Origin: Streptomyces sp. CG 926
GTDB taxonomy: Bacteria; Actinomycetota; Actinomycetes; Streptomycetales; Streptomycetaceae
Direction of reading: 5' to 3'
DNA: 64,000 bases
Assembly (NCBI RefSeq): GCF_003148825.1
Contig: NZ_QGGZ01000001.1
Location: forward strand, 744,001-808,000
Shown here in pieces: positions 16,053 to 23,976 of this stretch. A model generated the notes under the pieces. It did no database searches. It saw only the letters and a program-made list of their open reading frames with translations, and was not told the DNA's origin. Position numbers and translations under genes: made by a program. The number at the start of each line of letters is the position of its first letter. Within the stretch, counting starts at the first letter, position 1.

Positions 16053-16112
16053 GTGAGTCGGCGGCACGTCGACCTCGGCCGCATGTCCAGCGCCATCTGT
16101 CCGGCCCGCTGA
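16053..16112 (+). CDS. Cysteine leader peptide of the sulfur operon (19 aa)
   Basis: A GTG at 16053 opens VSRRHVDLGRMSSAICPAR and stops at 16110-16112. This matches the Streptomyces 'putative leader peptide' family, whose members carry RRHVDL...SSAICR with a single Cys near the stop and sit before sulfur-metabolism genes. In-frame upstream alternatives are TTG at 16050 and ATG at 16029. Known biology in mycobacteria and inference here: ribosomes stalling at the cysteine codon when cysteine is low would alter the 216-base leader before the sulfite reductase gene and raise expression. Confidence 0.8.
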   Translation: MSRRHVDLGRMSSAICPAR

Positions 16113-16328
16113 CCGAACCAGCCACGCCGCACATCGCCGTCGTCCCCGCCGCCGCGGACGCGCCGATCACCCGCCCAGCCCCCTGAGGCCGTAGTACCGC
16201 CCTGCCCGCCGGCAACCCCGGCGCGGAGCGGGAATCAGCCACACCCGCTCGGAGTCGCCGAGCCCGCAGGGGAGCGCCGCCGCCTCCCCCTGCCCTTGCC
16301 TCGAGCCGCCGAAGAAGGACGTACCGCC
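16113..16328 (+). promoter_or_regulatory. Leader region between the Cys peptide and sulfite reductase
   Basis: 216 non-coding bases. A 7-bp perfect hairpin (GAGCGGG at 16226-16232 with CCCGCTC at 16244-16250) and a smaller CTCGG/CCGAG pair just beyond it could form alternative structures for attenuation. The final AGAAGGAC before the ATG at 16329 is the ribosome site. Confidence 0.4.
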
Positions 16329-18035
16329 ATGGCCGCCACCCCCGAAACGCCCGCAGCCGCACCCGCAGCCGCCGCGCGCCGCAAGACCGGCCGTCACCGC
16401 GGCGAGGGCCAGTGGGCCGTCGGTCACCACACGCCCCTCAACGGCAACGAGCAGTTCAAGAAGGACGACGACGGTCTCAATGTGCGGACACGCATCGAGA
16501 CGATCTACTCCAAGCGCGGCTTCGACTCGATCGACCCCAACGACCTGCGCGGCCGTATGCGCTGGTGGGGGCTCTACACCCAGCGCAAGCCCGGGATCGA
16601 CGGCGGCAAGACCGCGATCCTGGAGCCGGAGGAGCTGGACGACGAGTACTTCATGCTGCGCGTGCGCATCGACGGCGGTCGGCTGACCACCGAGCAGCTC
16701 CGCGTGATCGGCGAGATCTCGGAGGAGTTCGCGCGCGGCACCGCCGACCTCACCGACCGGCAGAACGTGCAGTACCACTGGATCCGGATCGAGGACGTCC
16801 CGGAGATCTGGCGCCGACTGGAGGCCGTCGGCCTCTCGACCACCGAGGCCTGCGGTGACACGCCCCGCGTCATCCTCGGTTCCCCCGTCGCCGGCATCGC
16901 CCGGGACGAGATCATCGACGGCACCCCCGCCATCGACGAGATCTACCGCCGCATCGTCGGCAACAAGGACTTCTCCAACCTGCCCCGCAAGTTCAAGTCC
17001 GCGATCTCCGGCTCGCCGCTGCTCGACGTGGCGCACGAGATCAACGACATCGCGTTCGTGGGCGTGAACCACCCCGAGCACGGTCCCGGCTTCGACGTCT
17101 GGGTCGGCGGCGGTCTGTCCACCAACCCGAAGCTGGGTGTGCGCCTGGGCACCTGGGTCTCGCTCGACGAGGTCCCGGACGTCTACGAGGGCGTCATCTC
17201 GATCTTCCGCGACTACGGCTACCGCCGGCTGCGCAACCGCGCCCGCCTGAAGTTCCTCGTCGCCGACTGGGGCCCGGCCAAGTTCCGCCAGGTCCTGGAG
17301 GACGAGTACCTGCAGCGCAAGCTGACCGACGGCCCGGCGCCCGCGCAGCCGAGCGGCCAGTGGCGCGATCACGTGGGCGTCCACCAGCAGCAGGACGGCA
17401 AGTTCTACGTCGGCTTCGCGCCCCGCGTGGGCCGCGTGGACGGCGCCACCCTGACCAAGATCGCGGACGTGGCGGCCCAGCACGGCTCCGGCCGGCTGCG
17501 CACCACCGCCGAGCAGAAGATGATCGTGCTCGACATCGAGGCCGACCAGGTCGACTCGGTGGTCGGGGCGCTGGAGGCGCTCGACCTGCGGGTCAAGCCG
17601 TCCCCGTTCCGCCGCGGCACGATGGCCTGCACCGGCATCGAGTTCTGCAAGCTGGCCATCGTCGAGACCAAGGCGCGCGGCGCCTCGCTGATCGACGAGC
17701 TGGAGCGCCGCCTGCCGGACTTCGCCGAGCCGATCACCATCAACATCAACGGCTGCCCGAACGCCTGCGCCCGTATCCAGGTGGCGGACATCGGTCTCAA
17801 GGGCCAGCTGGTCCTGGACAACGACGGCAACCAGGTGGAGGGCTACCAGGTCCACCTGGGCGGCGCCCTCGGCCTGGAGGCCGGCTTCGGCCGCAAGGTC
17901 CGCGGCCTCAAGGTCACCTCGGCGGGTCTGCCCGACTACGTCGAGCGGGTCGTCAAGCACTACGAGGAGCAGCGCGAGGACGGCGAGCGCTTCGCGGCAT
18001 GGGTCGCCCGCGCGGACGAGAAGAGCCTCTCGTGA
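16329..18035 (+). CDS. sirA: Ferredoxin-dependent assimilatory sulfite reductase
   Basis: Reduces sulfite to sulfide with six electrons on a siroheme-[4Fe-4S] centre in the cytosol. The 568-aa product is close to the M. tuberculosis SirA/NirA (555-563 aa) throughout. Cluster ligands are Cys434 and Cys440 in 'CTGIEFC' and Cys476 and Cys480 in 'CPNAC'. The unusual active-site Tyr-Cys crosslink of the family is conserved as Tyr83 ('WWGLYTQR') and Cys175 ('TTEACGD'), 92 residues apart as in the mycobacterial enzyme. It is the first large gene of the sulfur operon, behind a Cys leader peptide. The next gene starts within its stop codon. Sulfite rather than nitrite is favoured by the cys context. 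Confidence 0.95.
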   Translation: MAATPETPAAAPAAAARRKTGRHRGEGQWAVGHHTPLNGNEQFKKDDDGLNVRTRIETIYSKRGFDSIDPNDLRGRMRWWGLYTQRKPGIDGGKTAILEPEELDDEYFMLRVRIDGGRLTTEQLRVIGEISEEFARGTADLTDRQNVQYHWIRIEDVPEIWRRLEAVGLSTTEACGDTPRVILGSPVAGIARDEIIDGTPAIDEIYRRIVGNKDFSNLPRKFKSAISGSPLLDVAHEINDIAFVGVNHPEHGPGFDVWVGGGLSTNPKLGVRLGTWVSLDEVPDVYEGVISIFRDYGYRRLRNRARLKFLVADWGPAKFRQVLEDEYLQRKLTDGPAPAQPSGQWRDHVGVHQQQDGKFYVGFAPRVGRVDGATLTKIADVAAQHGSGRLRTTAEQKMIVLDIEADQVDSVVGALEALDLRVKPSPFRRGTMACTGIEFCKLAIVETKARGASLIDELERRLPDFAEPITININGCPNACARIQVADIGLKGQLVLDNDGNQVEGYQVHLGGALGLEAGFGRKVRGLKVTSAGLPDYVERVVKHYEEQREDGERFAAWVARADEKSLS

Positions 18036-18220
18036 GCGAGCGCGCCGCACCGTTCCACTGCCCCTACTGCGGCGACGAGGACCTGTTTCCCAACGAGACG
18101 GGCCACGGCGCGTGGGAATGCAGGGCCTGCAACCGAGCCTTCCAGCTGAAGTACCTCGGGCTGCTGGCCCGGGGCGTTCGGTCGGAATCAGCGGGATCAG
18201 CGGGAGGGGACGGGATATGA
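18032..18220 (+). CDS. Small zinc-ribbon protein of the sulfur operon (62 aa)
   Basis: A GTG at 18032, overlapping the sulfite reductase stop, starts a 62-aa product with two Cys pairs, 'CPYC' and 'CRAC', spaced like a zinc ribbon, within '...DEDLFPNETGHGAWECRACNRAFQLKYLGL'. Its stop overlaps the cysH start (ATGA), so it is locked between the two reductases and translationally coupled to both. Its place and Cys content suggest a partner in electron or sulfide handling or a regulator, but nothing in the sequence decides this. Conserved position is recalled for Streptomyces, not checked. Confidence 0.85.
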   Translation: MSERAAPFHCPYCGDEDLFPNETGHGAWECRACNRAFQLKYLGLLARGVRSESAGSAGGDGI

Positions 18221-18930
18221 CCACCACTCAAGACGTACGTCTCACGGCCGGGGAGCTCAAGGCGCTGGCCGAGCAGGCCGGCCGGGACCTGGAGGACGCC
18301 TCGGCGTCGGACATCCTGCGCTGGGCGGTCGACACCTTCGGCAAGACCTTCGCCGTGACCTCCTCCATGGAGGACGCGGTCGTCGCCCACCTGGCCTCGC
18401 GGGTCCTCCCCGGTGTGGACGTGGTCTTCCTCGACACGGGCTACCACTTCGAGGAGACCATCGGCACCCGTGACGCGGTCGAGGCCGTGATGGACGTCAA
18501 CGTCATCACGCTGACCCCGCGTCAGAGCGTCGCCGAGCAGGACGCCGAGTACGGGCCGAAGCTGCACGACCGGGACCCCGACCTGTGCTGCGCGCTGCGC
18601 AAGGTCAAGCCGCTGGAAGAGGGCCTGACGGCGTACACCGCGTGGGCGACGGGCCTGCGCCGCGACGAGTCCCCGACCCGGGCGAACACCCCGGTGGTCG
18701 GCTGGGACGAGAAGCGGCAGAAGGTCAAGGTCTCCCCGATCGCCCGCTGGACCCAGGACGACGTGGACGCGTACGTCGCCGAGCACGGCGTGCTCACCAA
18801 CCCGCTGCTGATGGACGGTTACGCCTCCGTCGGCTGCGCCCCCTGCACCCGGCGCGTCGCCGAGGGCGAGGACGCGCGGGCCGGCCGGTGGGCCGGGCGG
18901 GGCAAGACCGAGTGCGGACTGCACGGCTGA
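18217..18930 (+). CDS. cysH: Phosphoadenylyl/adenylyl-sulfate reductase
   Basis: A 237-aa cytosolic reductase of the PAPS/APS reductase family. The nucleotide-binding 'TSSMEDAVVAHL' (SSGxED-like) lies near 46-57 and 'LDTGYHFEETI' near 71. The iron-sulfur ligands 'CCALRKV' and 'CAPCTRR' and the catalytic C-terminal 'KTECGLHG' follow. The CC...CxxC set marks the [4Fe-4S]-containing, APS-type enzymes found in most bacteria and actinomycetes, so APS may be the true substrate; PAPS use cannot be excluded because cysC is present next door. ATGA overlap with the zinc-ribbon gene fixes the start. Confidence 0.95.
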   Translation: MTTTQDVRLTAGELKALAEQAGRDLEDASASDILRWAVDTFGKTFAVTSSMEDAVVAHLASRVLPGVDVVFLDTGYHFEETIGTRDAVEAVMDVNVITLTPRQSVAEQDAEYGPKLHDRDPDLCCALRKVKPLEEGLTAYTAWATGLRRDESPTRANTPVVGWDEKRQKVKVSPIARWTQDDVDAYVAEHGVLTNPLLMDGYASVGCAPCTRRVAEGEDARAGRWAGRGKTECGLHG

Positions 18931-18965
18931 TGACGACCGGCGAAGAACTTACGGAGACAGAGCAG

Positions 18966-19511
18966 ATGAGCGTGAGCGACCAGGGCGCCACCGTGTGGCT
19001 GACCGGGCTGCCGAGCGCGGGCAAGACCACGATCGCCTACGCGCTGGCCGAGCGGCTGCGCGGCGAGGGCCACCGGGTGGAGGTGCTCGACGGGGACGAG
19101 ATCCGCGAGTTCCTCTCCGCGGGGCTGGGCTTCACCCGCGAGGACCGCCACACCAACGTGCAGCGGATCGGCTTCGTCGCCGAGCTCCTCGCGAGCAACG
19201 GGGTCAAGGCCCTGGTGCCGGTGATCGCGCCGTTCGCGGACAGCCGTGAGGCCGTCCGCAAGCGGCACGCCGCCGAGGGCACCTCGTACCTGGAGGTCCA
19301 CGTGGCCACCCCGGTCGAGGTCTGCTCGGAGCGTGACGTCAAGGGCCTGTACGCCAAGCAGGCGGCGGGCGAGATCTCCGGTCTGACCGGGGTCGACGAC
19401 CCGTACGAGGCGCCGGACTCCCCGGACCTGCGGATCGAGTCGCACACGCAGACCGTGCTGGAGTCGGCTTCGGCCCTGCACGCGCTGCTCACCGAGAGGG
19501 GTCTGGCATGA
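18966..19511 (+). CDS. cysC: Adenylylsulfate kinase
   Basis: ATP:APS 3'-phosphotransferase making PAPS. The 181-aa protein has the P-loop 'GLPSAGKTT' (about 14-22), 'VLDGDEIREFLSAGLGFTREDRHTNVQRIGF' with the APS-binding Asp/Arg/Phe pattern, and 'YEAPDSPDL' in the lid. The ATG at 18966 has GGAGA nine bases upstream and gives the usual short N-terminus. An in-frame ATG at 18930 overlapping the cysH stop (TGATG) would add 12 residues. The co-existence of an APS-type reductase and a kinase suggests PAPS is needed for sulfotransfer or as an alternative route. ATGA overlap with cysD. Confidence 0.95.
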   Translation: MSVSDQGATVWLTGLPSAGKTTIAYALAERLRGEGHRVEVLDGDEIREFLSAGLGFTREDRHTNVQRIGFVAELLASNGVKALVPVIAPFADSREAVRKRHAAEGTSYLEVHVATPVEVCSERDVKGLYAKQAAGEISGLTGVDDPYEAPDSPDLRIESHTQTVLESASALHALLTERGLA

Positions 19512-20446
19512 CGACGACCGTCGCACACGTCCACGACGAGACGGATGCGCCCTACGCGCTGTCGCACCTCGACGCCCTCGAGTCCGAGGCCGTGCACATC
19601 TTCCGTGAGGTGGCCGGCGAGTTCGAGAAGCCGGTGATCCTGTTCTCCGGCGGCAAGGACTCCATCGTCATGCTGCACCTGGCGCTGAAGGCGTTCGCGC
19701 CGGCGCCGGTGCCGTTCACGCTGCTGCACGTCGACACGGGTCACAACTTCCCCGAGGTGCTGGAGTACCGCGACCGTACGGTCGAGAAGCACGGCCTGCG
19801 CCTGCACGTGGCGTCCGTCCAGGACTACATCGACGCAGGCAAGCTGCGCGAGCGCCCGGACGGCACCCGCAACCCGCTGCAGACCGTGCCGTTGACCGAG
19901 GCGATCCAGAGCCTGAAGTTCGACGCCGTCTTCGGCGGCGGCCGCCGCGACGAGGAGAAGGCCCGCGCCAAGGAGCGGGTGTTCAGCCTGCGCGACGAGT
20001 TCTCCCAGTGGGACCCGCGCCGCCAGCGCCCCGAGCTGTGGCAGCTCTACAACGGCCGCCACGCCCCGGGCGAGCACGTGCGGGTCTTCCCGCTCTCGAA
20101 CTGGACCGAGCTGGACGTCTGGCAGTACATCGCCCGCGAGGGCATCGAGCTGCCGGAGATCTACTTCGCCCACGAGCGCGAGGTGTTCCTGCGCAACGGC
20201 ATGTGGCTGACGGCCGGCGAGTGGGGCGGCCCGAAGGAGAGCGAGACGCCCGAGACGCGGCTCATCCGCTACCGGACCGTCGGTGACATGTCCTGCACCG
20301 GCGCCGTCGACTCCGACGCCGTCACGCTGGACGCCGTGATCGCCGAGATCGCCGTCTCCCGCCTCACCGAGCGGGGCGCCACCCGCGCCGACGACAAGAT
20401 GTCCGAGGCCGCGATGGAAGACCGCAAGCGCGAAGGGTACTTCTAG
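19508..20446 (+). CDS. cysD: Sulfate adenylyltransferase subunit 2
   Basis: This 312-aa subunit performs the ATP + sulfate to APS reaction. It is a PP-loop ATP pyrophosphatase, with 'LFSGGKDSIVML' at about 45-56, 'VDTGHNFPEVLEYRD' near 78, 'GGGRRDEEKARAKER' near 143 and the C-terminal 'DKMSEAAMEDRKREGYF', a family signature. It pairs with CysN, which begins three bases after its stop. Length and motifs are standard. Start fixed by the four-base overlap with cysC. Confidence 0.97.
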   Translation: MTTTVAHVHDETDAPYALSHLDALESEAVHIFREVAGEFEKPVILFSGGKDSIVMLHLALKAFAPAPVPFTLLHVDTGHNFPEVLEYRDRTVEKHGLRLHVASVQDYIDAGKLRERPDGTRNPLQTVPLTEAIQSLKFDAVFGGGRRDEEKARAKERVFSLRDEFSQWDPRRQRPELWQLYNGRHAPGEHVRVFPLSNWTELDVWQYIAREGIELPEIYFAHEREVFLRNGMWLTAGEWGGPKESETPETRLIRYRTVGDMSCTGAVDSDAVTLDAVIAEIAVSRLTERGATRADDKMSEAAMEDRKREGYF

Positions 20447-20448
20447 AC

Positions 20449-21798
20449 ATGACCAGCACCACCGATCAGGTCGTCGGACTCGACGACCTCGCGGCGACCA
20501 CACTGCTGCGCTTCGCGACCGCCGGCTCCGTCGACGACGGCAAGTCCACCCTGGTGGGCCGGCTGCTGCACGACTCCAAGTCGGTCCTGACCGACCAGAT
20601 GGAGGCCGTCGAGGCCGTCTCGGCCCAGCGCGGCCAGGACGCCCCCGACCTCGCGCTGCTGACCGACGGCCTGCGGGCCGAGCGTGAGCAGGGCATCACC
20701 ATCGACGTCGCGTACCGGTACTTCGCCACCGCGCGCCGCCGGTTCATCCTCGCGGACACCCCGGGGCACGTGCAGTACACCCGGAACATGGTCACCGGAG
20801 CCTCCACCGCCGACCTGGCCGTGGTCCTGGTCGACGCCCGCAACGGTGTGATCGAGCAGACCCGCCGGCACGCGGCGGTCGCCGCGCTGCTGCGCGTCCC
20901 GCACGTGGTCCTGGCCGTGAACAAGATGGACCTGGTGGGCTACCAGGAGTCCGTCTTCGCGGCCATCGCCGAGGAGTTCACCGCGTACGCCTCGGACCTG
21001 GGCGTCCCGGAGATCACCGCGATCCCGATCTCGGCCCTGGCCGGCGACAACGTGGTGGAGCCGTCCGCGAACATGGACTGGTACGGCGGCCCGACGGTCC
21101 TGGAGCACCTGGAGACCGTCCCGGTCAGCCACGACCTGACGGCCTGCCCGGCGCGTTTCCCGGTGCAGTACGTGATCCGTCCGCAGTCCGCCGAGCACCC
21201 CGACTACCGCGGCTACGCGGGCCAGATCGCCTCCGGCGTGCTGCGCGTCGGCGAGGCCGTGACCGTCCTGCCGTCCGGCCGGACCTCGGTCATCGAGGGC
21301 ATCGACGCGCTCGGCGAGAGCGTGGACATCGCCTGGGCCCCGCAGTCGGTGACCCTGCGGCTGAAGGACGACATCGACATCTCGCGCGGCGACCTGATCG
21401 CGCCGTCCGCGAGCGCCCCGGCCACCACGCAGGACGTCGAGGCGACGGTCTGCCACGTGGCCGACCAGCCGCTGGCCGTGGGCGCCCGGGTGCTGATCAA
21501 GCACACGACGCGCACGGTCAAGGCGATCGTCAAGGAGATCCCCTCGCGGCTGACCCTGGACGACCTGTCCCAGCACCCGAACCCCGGACAGCTGGTGGCG
21601 AACGACATCGGCCGTGTCGTCGTCCGTACCGCCGAGCCGCTCGCGCTCGACGCGTACGCCGACTCGCGCCGCACCGGGTCCTTCCTCCTGATCGACCCGG
21701 CCGACGGAACCACCCTGGCGGCCGGCATGGCGGGCGAGTCCTTCGCCTCCCGCGCCGAGACGACCGTCCGGGCCGACGAGGAAGGTTGGGACTTCTAA
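20449..21798 (+). CDS. cysN: Sulfate adenylyltransferase subunit 1 (GTPase)
   Basis: A 449-aa EF-Tu-like GTPase that drives APS synthesis by CysD. G1 is 'GSVDDGKST' (about 26-34), G2 is in 'REQGITIDVAYRYF', G3 is 'ADTPGHVQY' (about 102-110) and G4 is 'NKMD' near 161. Two beta-barrel domains fill residues 235-440. There is no C-terminal CysC fusion, consistent with the separate cysC gene. It is the last gene of the tightly packed part; 215 bases with two small overlapping ORFs separate it from the transporter genes. Confidence 0.97.
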   Translation: MTSTTDQVVGLDDLAATTLLRFATAGSVDDGKSTLVGRLLHDSKSVLTDQMEAVEAVSAQRGQDAPDLALLTDGLRAEREQGITIDVAYRYFATARRRFILADTPGHVQYTRNMVTGASTADLAVVLVDARNGVIEQTRRHAAVAALLRVPHVVLAVNKMDLVGYQESVFAAIAEEFTAYASDLGVPEITAIPISALAGDNVVEPSANMDWYGGPTVLEHLETVPVSHDLTACPARFPVQYVIRPQSAEHPDYRGYAGQIASGVLRVGEAVTVLPSGRTSVIEGIDALGESVDIAWAPQSVTLRLKDDIDISRGDLIAPSASAPATTQDVEATVCHVADQPLAVGARVLIKHTTRTVKAIVKEIPSRLTLDDLSQHPNPGQLVANDIGRVVVRTAEPLALDAYADSRRTGSFLLIDPADGTTLAAGMAGESFASRAETTVRADEEGWDF

Positions 21799-21801
21799 CT
21801 C

Positions 21802-21903
21802 ATGCTTCCCGACATCTACTCGACCTTCGCGAAGGAGGGCGGCCGCGTAGGCAGCGGCGTCCTCGGCAGCGGCCAGGGAGGGGTGGCGCGATGTGCGCGA
21901 TGA
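21802..21903 (+). CDS. Possible small ORF after cysN (33 aa, Cys near its end)
   Basis: An ATG three bases after the cysN stop opens MLPDIYSTFAKEGG..., 33 codons ending ...ARCAR-stop. It overlaps the next small ORF, whose ATG lies within its last codons. A Cys codon two positions before the stop recalls the cysteine leader peptide at 16053. It could be a leader controlling the transporter genes, a real small protein, or chance. No ribosome site beyond coupling to cysN. Confidence 0.4.
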   Translation: MLPDIYSTFAKEGGRVGSGVLGSGQGGVARCAR

Positions 21904-21983
21904 CGTACGCGCACCGCATGCGCGCCCACACCCCCCACGAGCCGTACCCGACCTCGTTCCACAAACGAAGACGTGCGTCATGA
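21891..21983 (+). CDS. Possible small ORF before the ABC transporter (30 aa)
   Basis: An ATG at 21891 with an excellent ribosome site (AGGGAGGGG, seven bases upstream) starts MCAMTYAHRMRAHTPHEPYP..., stopping at 21981-21983, 30 bases before the lipoprotein start. The product has Cys as its second residue, four histidines, and a basic tail. A leader peptide sensing cysteine supply for the transporter operon is an attractive but unproven reading. Confidence 0.45.
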   Translation: MCAMTYAHRMRAHTPHEPYPTSFHKRRRAS

Positions 21984-22013
21984 GATGACGCCGTCACGAG
22001 AGGAAGTCCTCCC

Positions 22014-23147
22014 GTGCCTGCCACCGCCAGCACCCGTAAGCCCCGTACCACGCTCCGCCGCAGTGTCGTCGCCGCTGCCGCTCTGCCGCTCCTGATCGGT
22101 GCGCTCGCCTCCTGCGGCTACGGCTCCGAGGCCAAGAAGGACGAGCCGAAGGCCGCCGACGCGGCCGACTCCGGCAAGAAGCTCTCCGCCTCCGAGGTCC
22201 GTATCGGGTACTTCCCCAACCTGACGCACGCCACCGCGCTGGTCGGCCTCCAGGAAGGCCTGATCGAGAAGGAACTGAACGGCACCAAGATCAAGCCACA
22301 GTCCTTCAACGCCGGCCCGTCCGAGATCGAAGCCCTCAACGGCGGCTCTCTCGACATCGGCTTCATCGGCCCCTCGCCGTCGATCAACGCCTACGTGAAG
22401 TCCAAGGGCTCGAACCTCCGCATCATCTCCGGTTCCGCCTCCGGCGGCGTCAAGCTCGTCGTGAACCCGGACAAGATCAAGACCCTGGACGACCTCAAGG
22501 GCAAGAAGATCGCCACTCCGCAGAAGGGGAACACGCAGGACGTCGCGTTCCTCAACTGGATCGCGGAGAAGGGCTGGAAGGTCGACCCCGAGTCCGGCAA
22601 GGGTGACGTCTCCGTCGTCCGCACGGACAACAAGGTGACCCCGGACGCCTTCAAGCAGGGCTCGATCGACGGCGCCTGGGTGCCGGAGCCCACGGCCTCC
22701 AAGCTCGTCTCCGACGGCGGCTCCGTCCTCCTCGACGAGACCGCCCTGTGGCCCGACAAGAAGTTCGTCATCACGAACATCATCGTGTCGCAGAAGTTCC
22801 TGAAGGAGCACCCCGACGTGGTCGAGGCCGTACTGCGCGGCACGGTGAAGACCAACGACTGGATCCACGCCAACCAGGACAAGGCGAAGGCCTCCGCCAA
22901 CGCCAAGCTGGAGGCGGACAGCGGCAAGGCGCTCGACGCGAAGATCATCGACCCGGCATGGCCCAGCATCGCCATCACCGACGACCCGCTGGCCTCGACG
23001 CTGAAGACGCAGTCGGAGTGGGCGGTCAAGGCCAAGCTCATCGAGCAGCCCGAGCTGGCCGGCATCTATGACCTCACGCTCCTGAACAAGGTGCTGAAGG
23101 CCGCCGGCAAGCCCGAGGTCTCCGACGCCGGTCTCGGCGCCAAGTAA
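22014..23147 (+). CDS. ABC transporter substrate-binding lipoprotein (sulfonate/sulfate-type)
   Basis: This 377-aa lipoprotein has a signal peptide ending in the lipobox L-A-S-C (Cys34). An NMT1/SsuA-like periplasmic-binding fold follows: 'VRIGYFPNLTHATALVGLQEG' near 62, 'LNGGSLDIGFIGPSPSINAYV' near 108, and 'GSIDGAWVPEP' near 220. Members bind sulfonates, taurine, nitrate or thiamine precursors; the cys neighbourhood points to an organic or inorganic sulfur compound. The GTG at 22014 is preceded by GAGAGGAAG. First gene of a binding protein-ATPase-permease-chelatase unit. Confidence 0.9.
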   Translation: MPATASTRKPRTTLRRSVVAAAALPLLIGALASCGYGSEAKKDEPKAADAADSGKKLSASEVRIGYFPNLTHATALVGLQEGLIEKELNGTKIKPQSFNAGPSEIEALNGGSLDIGFIGPSPSINAYVKSKGSNLRIISGSASGGVKLVVNPDKIKTLDDLKGKKIATPQKGNTQDVAFLNWIAEKGWKVDPESGKGDVSVVRTDNKVTPDAFKQGSIDGAWVPEPTASKLVSDGGSVLLDETALWPDKKFVITNIIVSQKFLKEHPDVVEAVLRGTVKTNDWIHANQDKAKASANAKLEADSGKALDAKIIDPAWPSIAITDDPLASTLKTQSEWAVKAKLIEQPELAGIYDLTLLNKVLKAAGKPEVSDAGLGAK

Positions 23148-23181
23148 TCCCGCAATCCAGCAAACCCAGGAGGTGACGACC

Positions 23182-23976
23182 ATGGCCACCACGTTCGCCA
23201 AGGCTGCCGAGGGCTCCACCCGGGAGCAGTCGCACGCTGCCCGCATCGAGCACGTCTCGAAGTCCTTCTCCGGCCCGGCCGGATCGCAGCTCGTCCTGGA
23301 CGACATCAGTCTCGATGTCGCTCCCGGCGAGTTCGTCACCATCCTGGGTGCCTCGGGGTGTGGGAAGTCCACGCTGCTGAACCTGGTCGCGGGTCTGGAC
23401 AAGCCGTCCGCGGGGTCCATGGAGACCCCCGGCGGCCGTCCGGCGCTGATGTTCCAGGAGCACGCCCTCTTCCCGTGGCTGACCGCGGGCAAGAACATCG
23501 AACTCGCCCTGCGCCTGCGCGGGGTGGCCAAGGCCGAGCGCCGCCCGGAGGCCGAGCGGCTGCTGGAGCTGGTCCGACTCGGCGGCTCGTACGGCAAGCG
23601 CGTGCACGAGCTGTCGGGCGGTATGCGCCAGCGCGTGGCGCTGGCCCGGGCGCTCGCCCAGGACAGCCGACTGCTGCTGATGGACGAGCCGTTCGCGGCC
23701 CTCGACGCCATCACCCGGGACGTCCTGCACGGCGAACTCACCCGCATCTGGGAAGAGACCGGCCTGTCCGTCCTCTTCGTCACCCACAACGTGCGCGAGG
23801 CCGTCCGTCTCGCCCAGCGCGTGGTCCTGCTCTCCTCCCGGCCCGGCCGGGTCGCGAAGGAATGGACCGTGGACATCCCTCAGCCGCGCCGCATCGAGGA
23901 CGCGGACGTCGCGGAACTGTCCCTGGAGATCACTGAACACCTGCGTGGGGAGATCCGCCGCCATGGCCAGCACTGA
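23182..23976 (+). CDS. ABC transporter ATP-binding protein (SsuB/TauB-like)
   Basis: A 264-aa ATPase powering the importer encoded here. Walker A is 'GASGCGKST' (about 55-63), the Q-loop is 'MFQEHALFPW', the signature is 'LSGGMRQR', and Walker B is 'LLLMDEPFAALD' followed by the H-switch 'FVTHNVREA'. All elements are intact. The ATG at 23182 has AGGAGG eight bases upstream; the in-frame GTG at 23173 is too close to that site. It overlaps the permease gene by 14 bases. Specificity belongs to the lipoprotein. Confidence 0.95.
   Translation: MATTFAKAAEGSTREQSHAARIEHVSKSFSGPAGSQLVLDDISLDVAPGEFVTILGASGCGKSTLLNLVAGLDKPSAGSMETPGGRPALMFQEHALFPWLTAGKNIELALRLRGVAKAERRPEAERLLELVRLGGSYGKRVHELSGGMRQRVALARALAQDSRLLLMDEPFAALDAITRDVLHGELTRIWEETGLSVLFVTHNVREAVRLAQRVVLLSSRPGRVAKEWTVDIPQPRRIEDADVAELSLEITEHLRGEIRRHGQH

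Noticed and set aside
16167..18227. A 686-codon minus-strand frame opposite sulfite reductase
   Set aside because: Mirror frame of a certain enzyme gene; Val/Leu/Asp-rich composition is the usual antisense artefact.
18945..18948. TTA-like string near the start of cysC
   Set aside because: The bases read CTT ACG in frame, so no TTA codon is used, and they lie before the preferred start at 18966.
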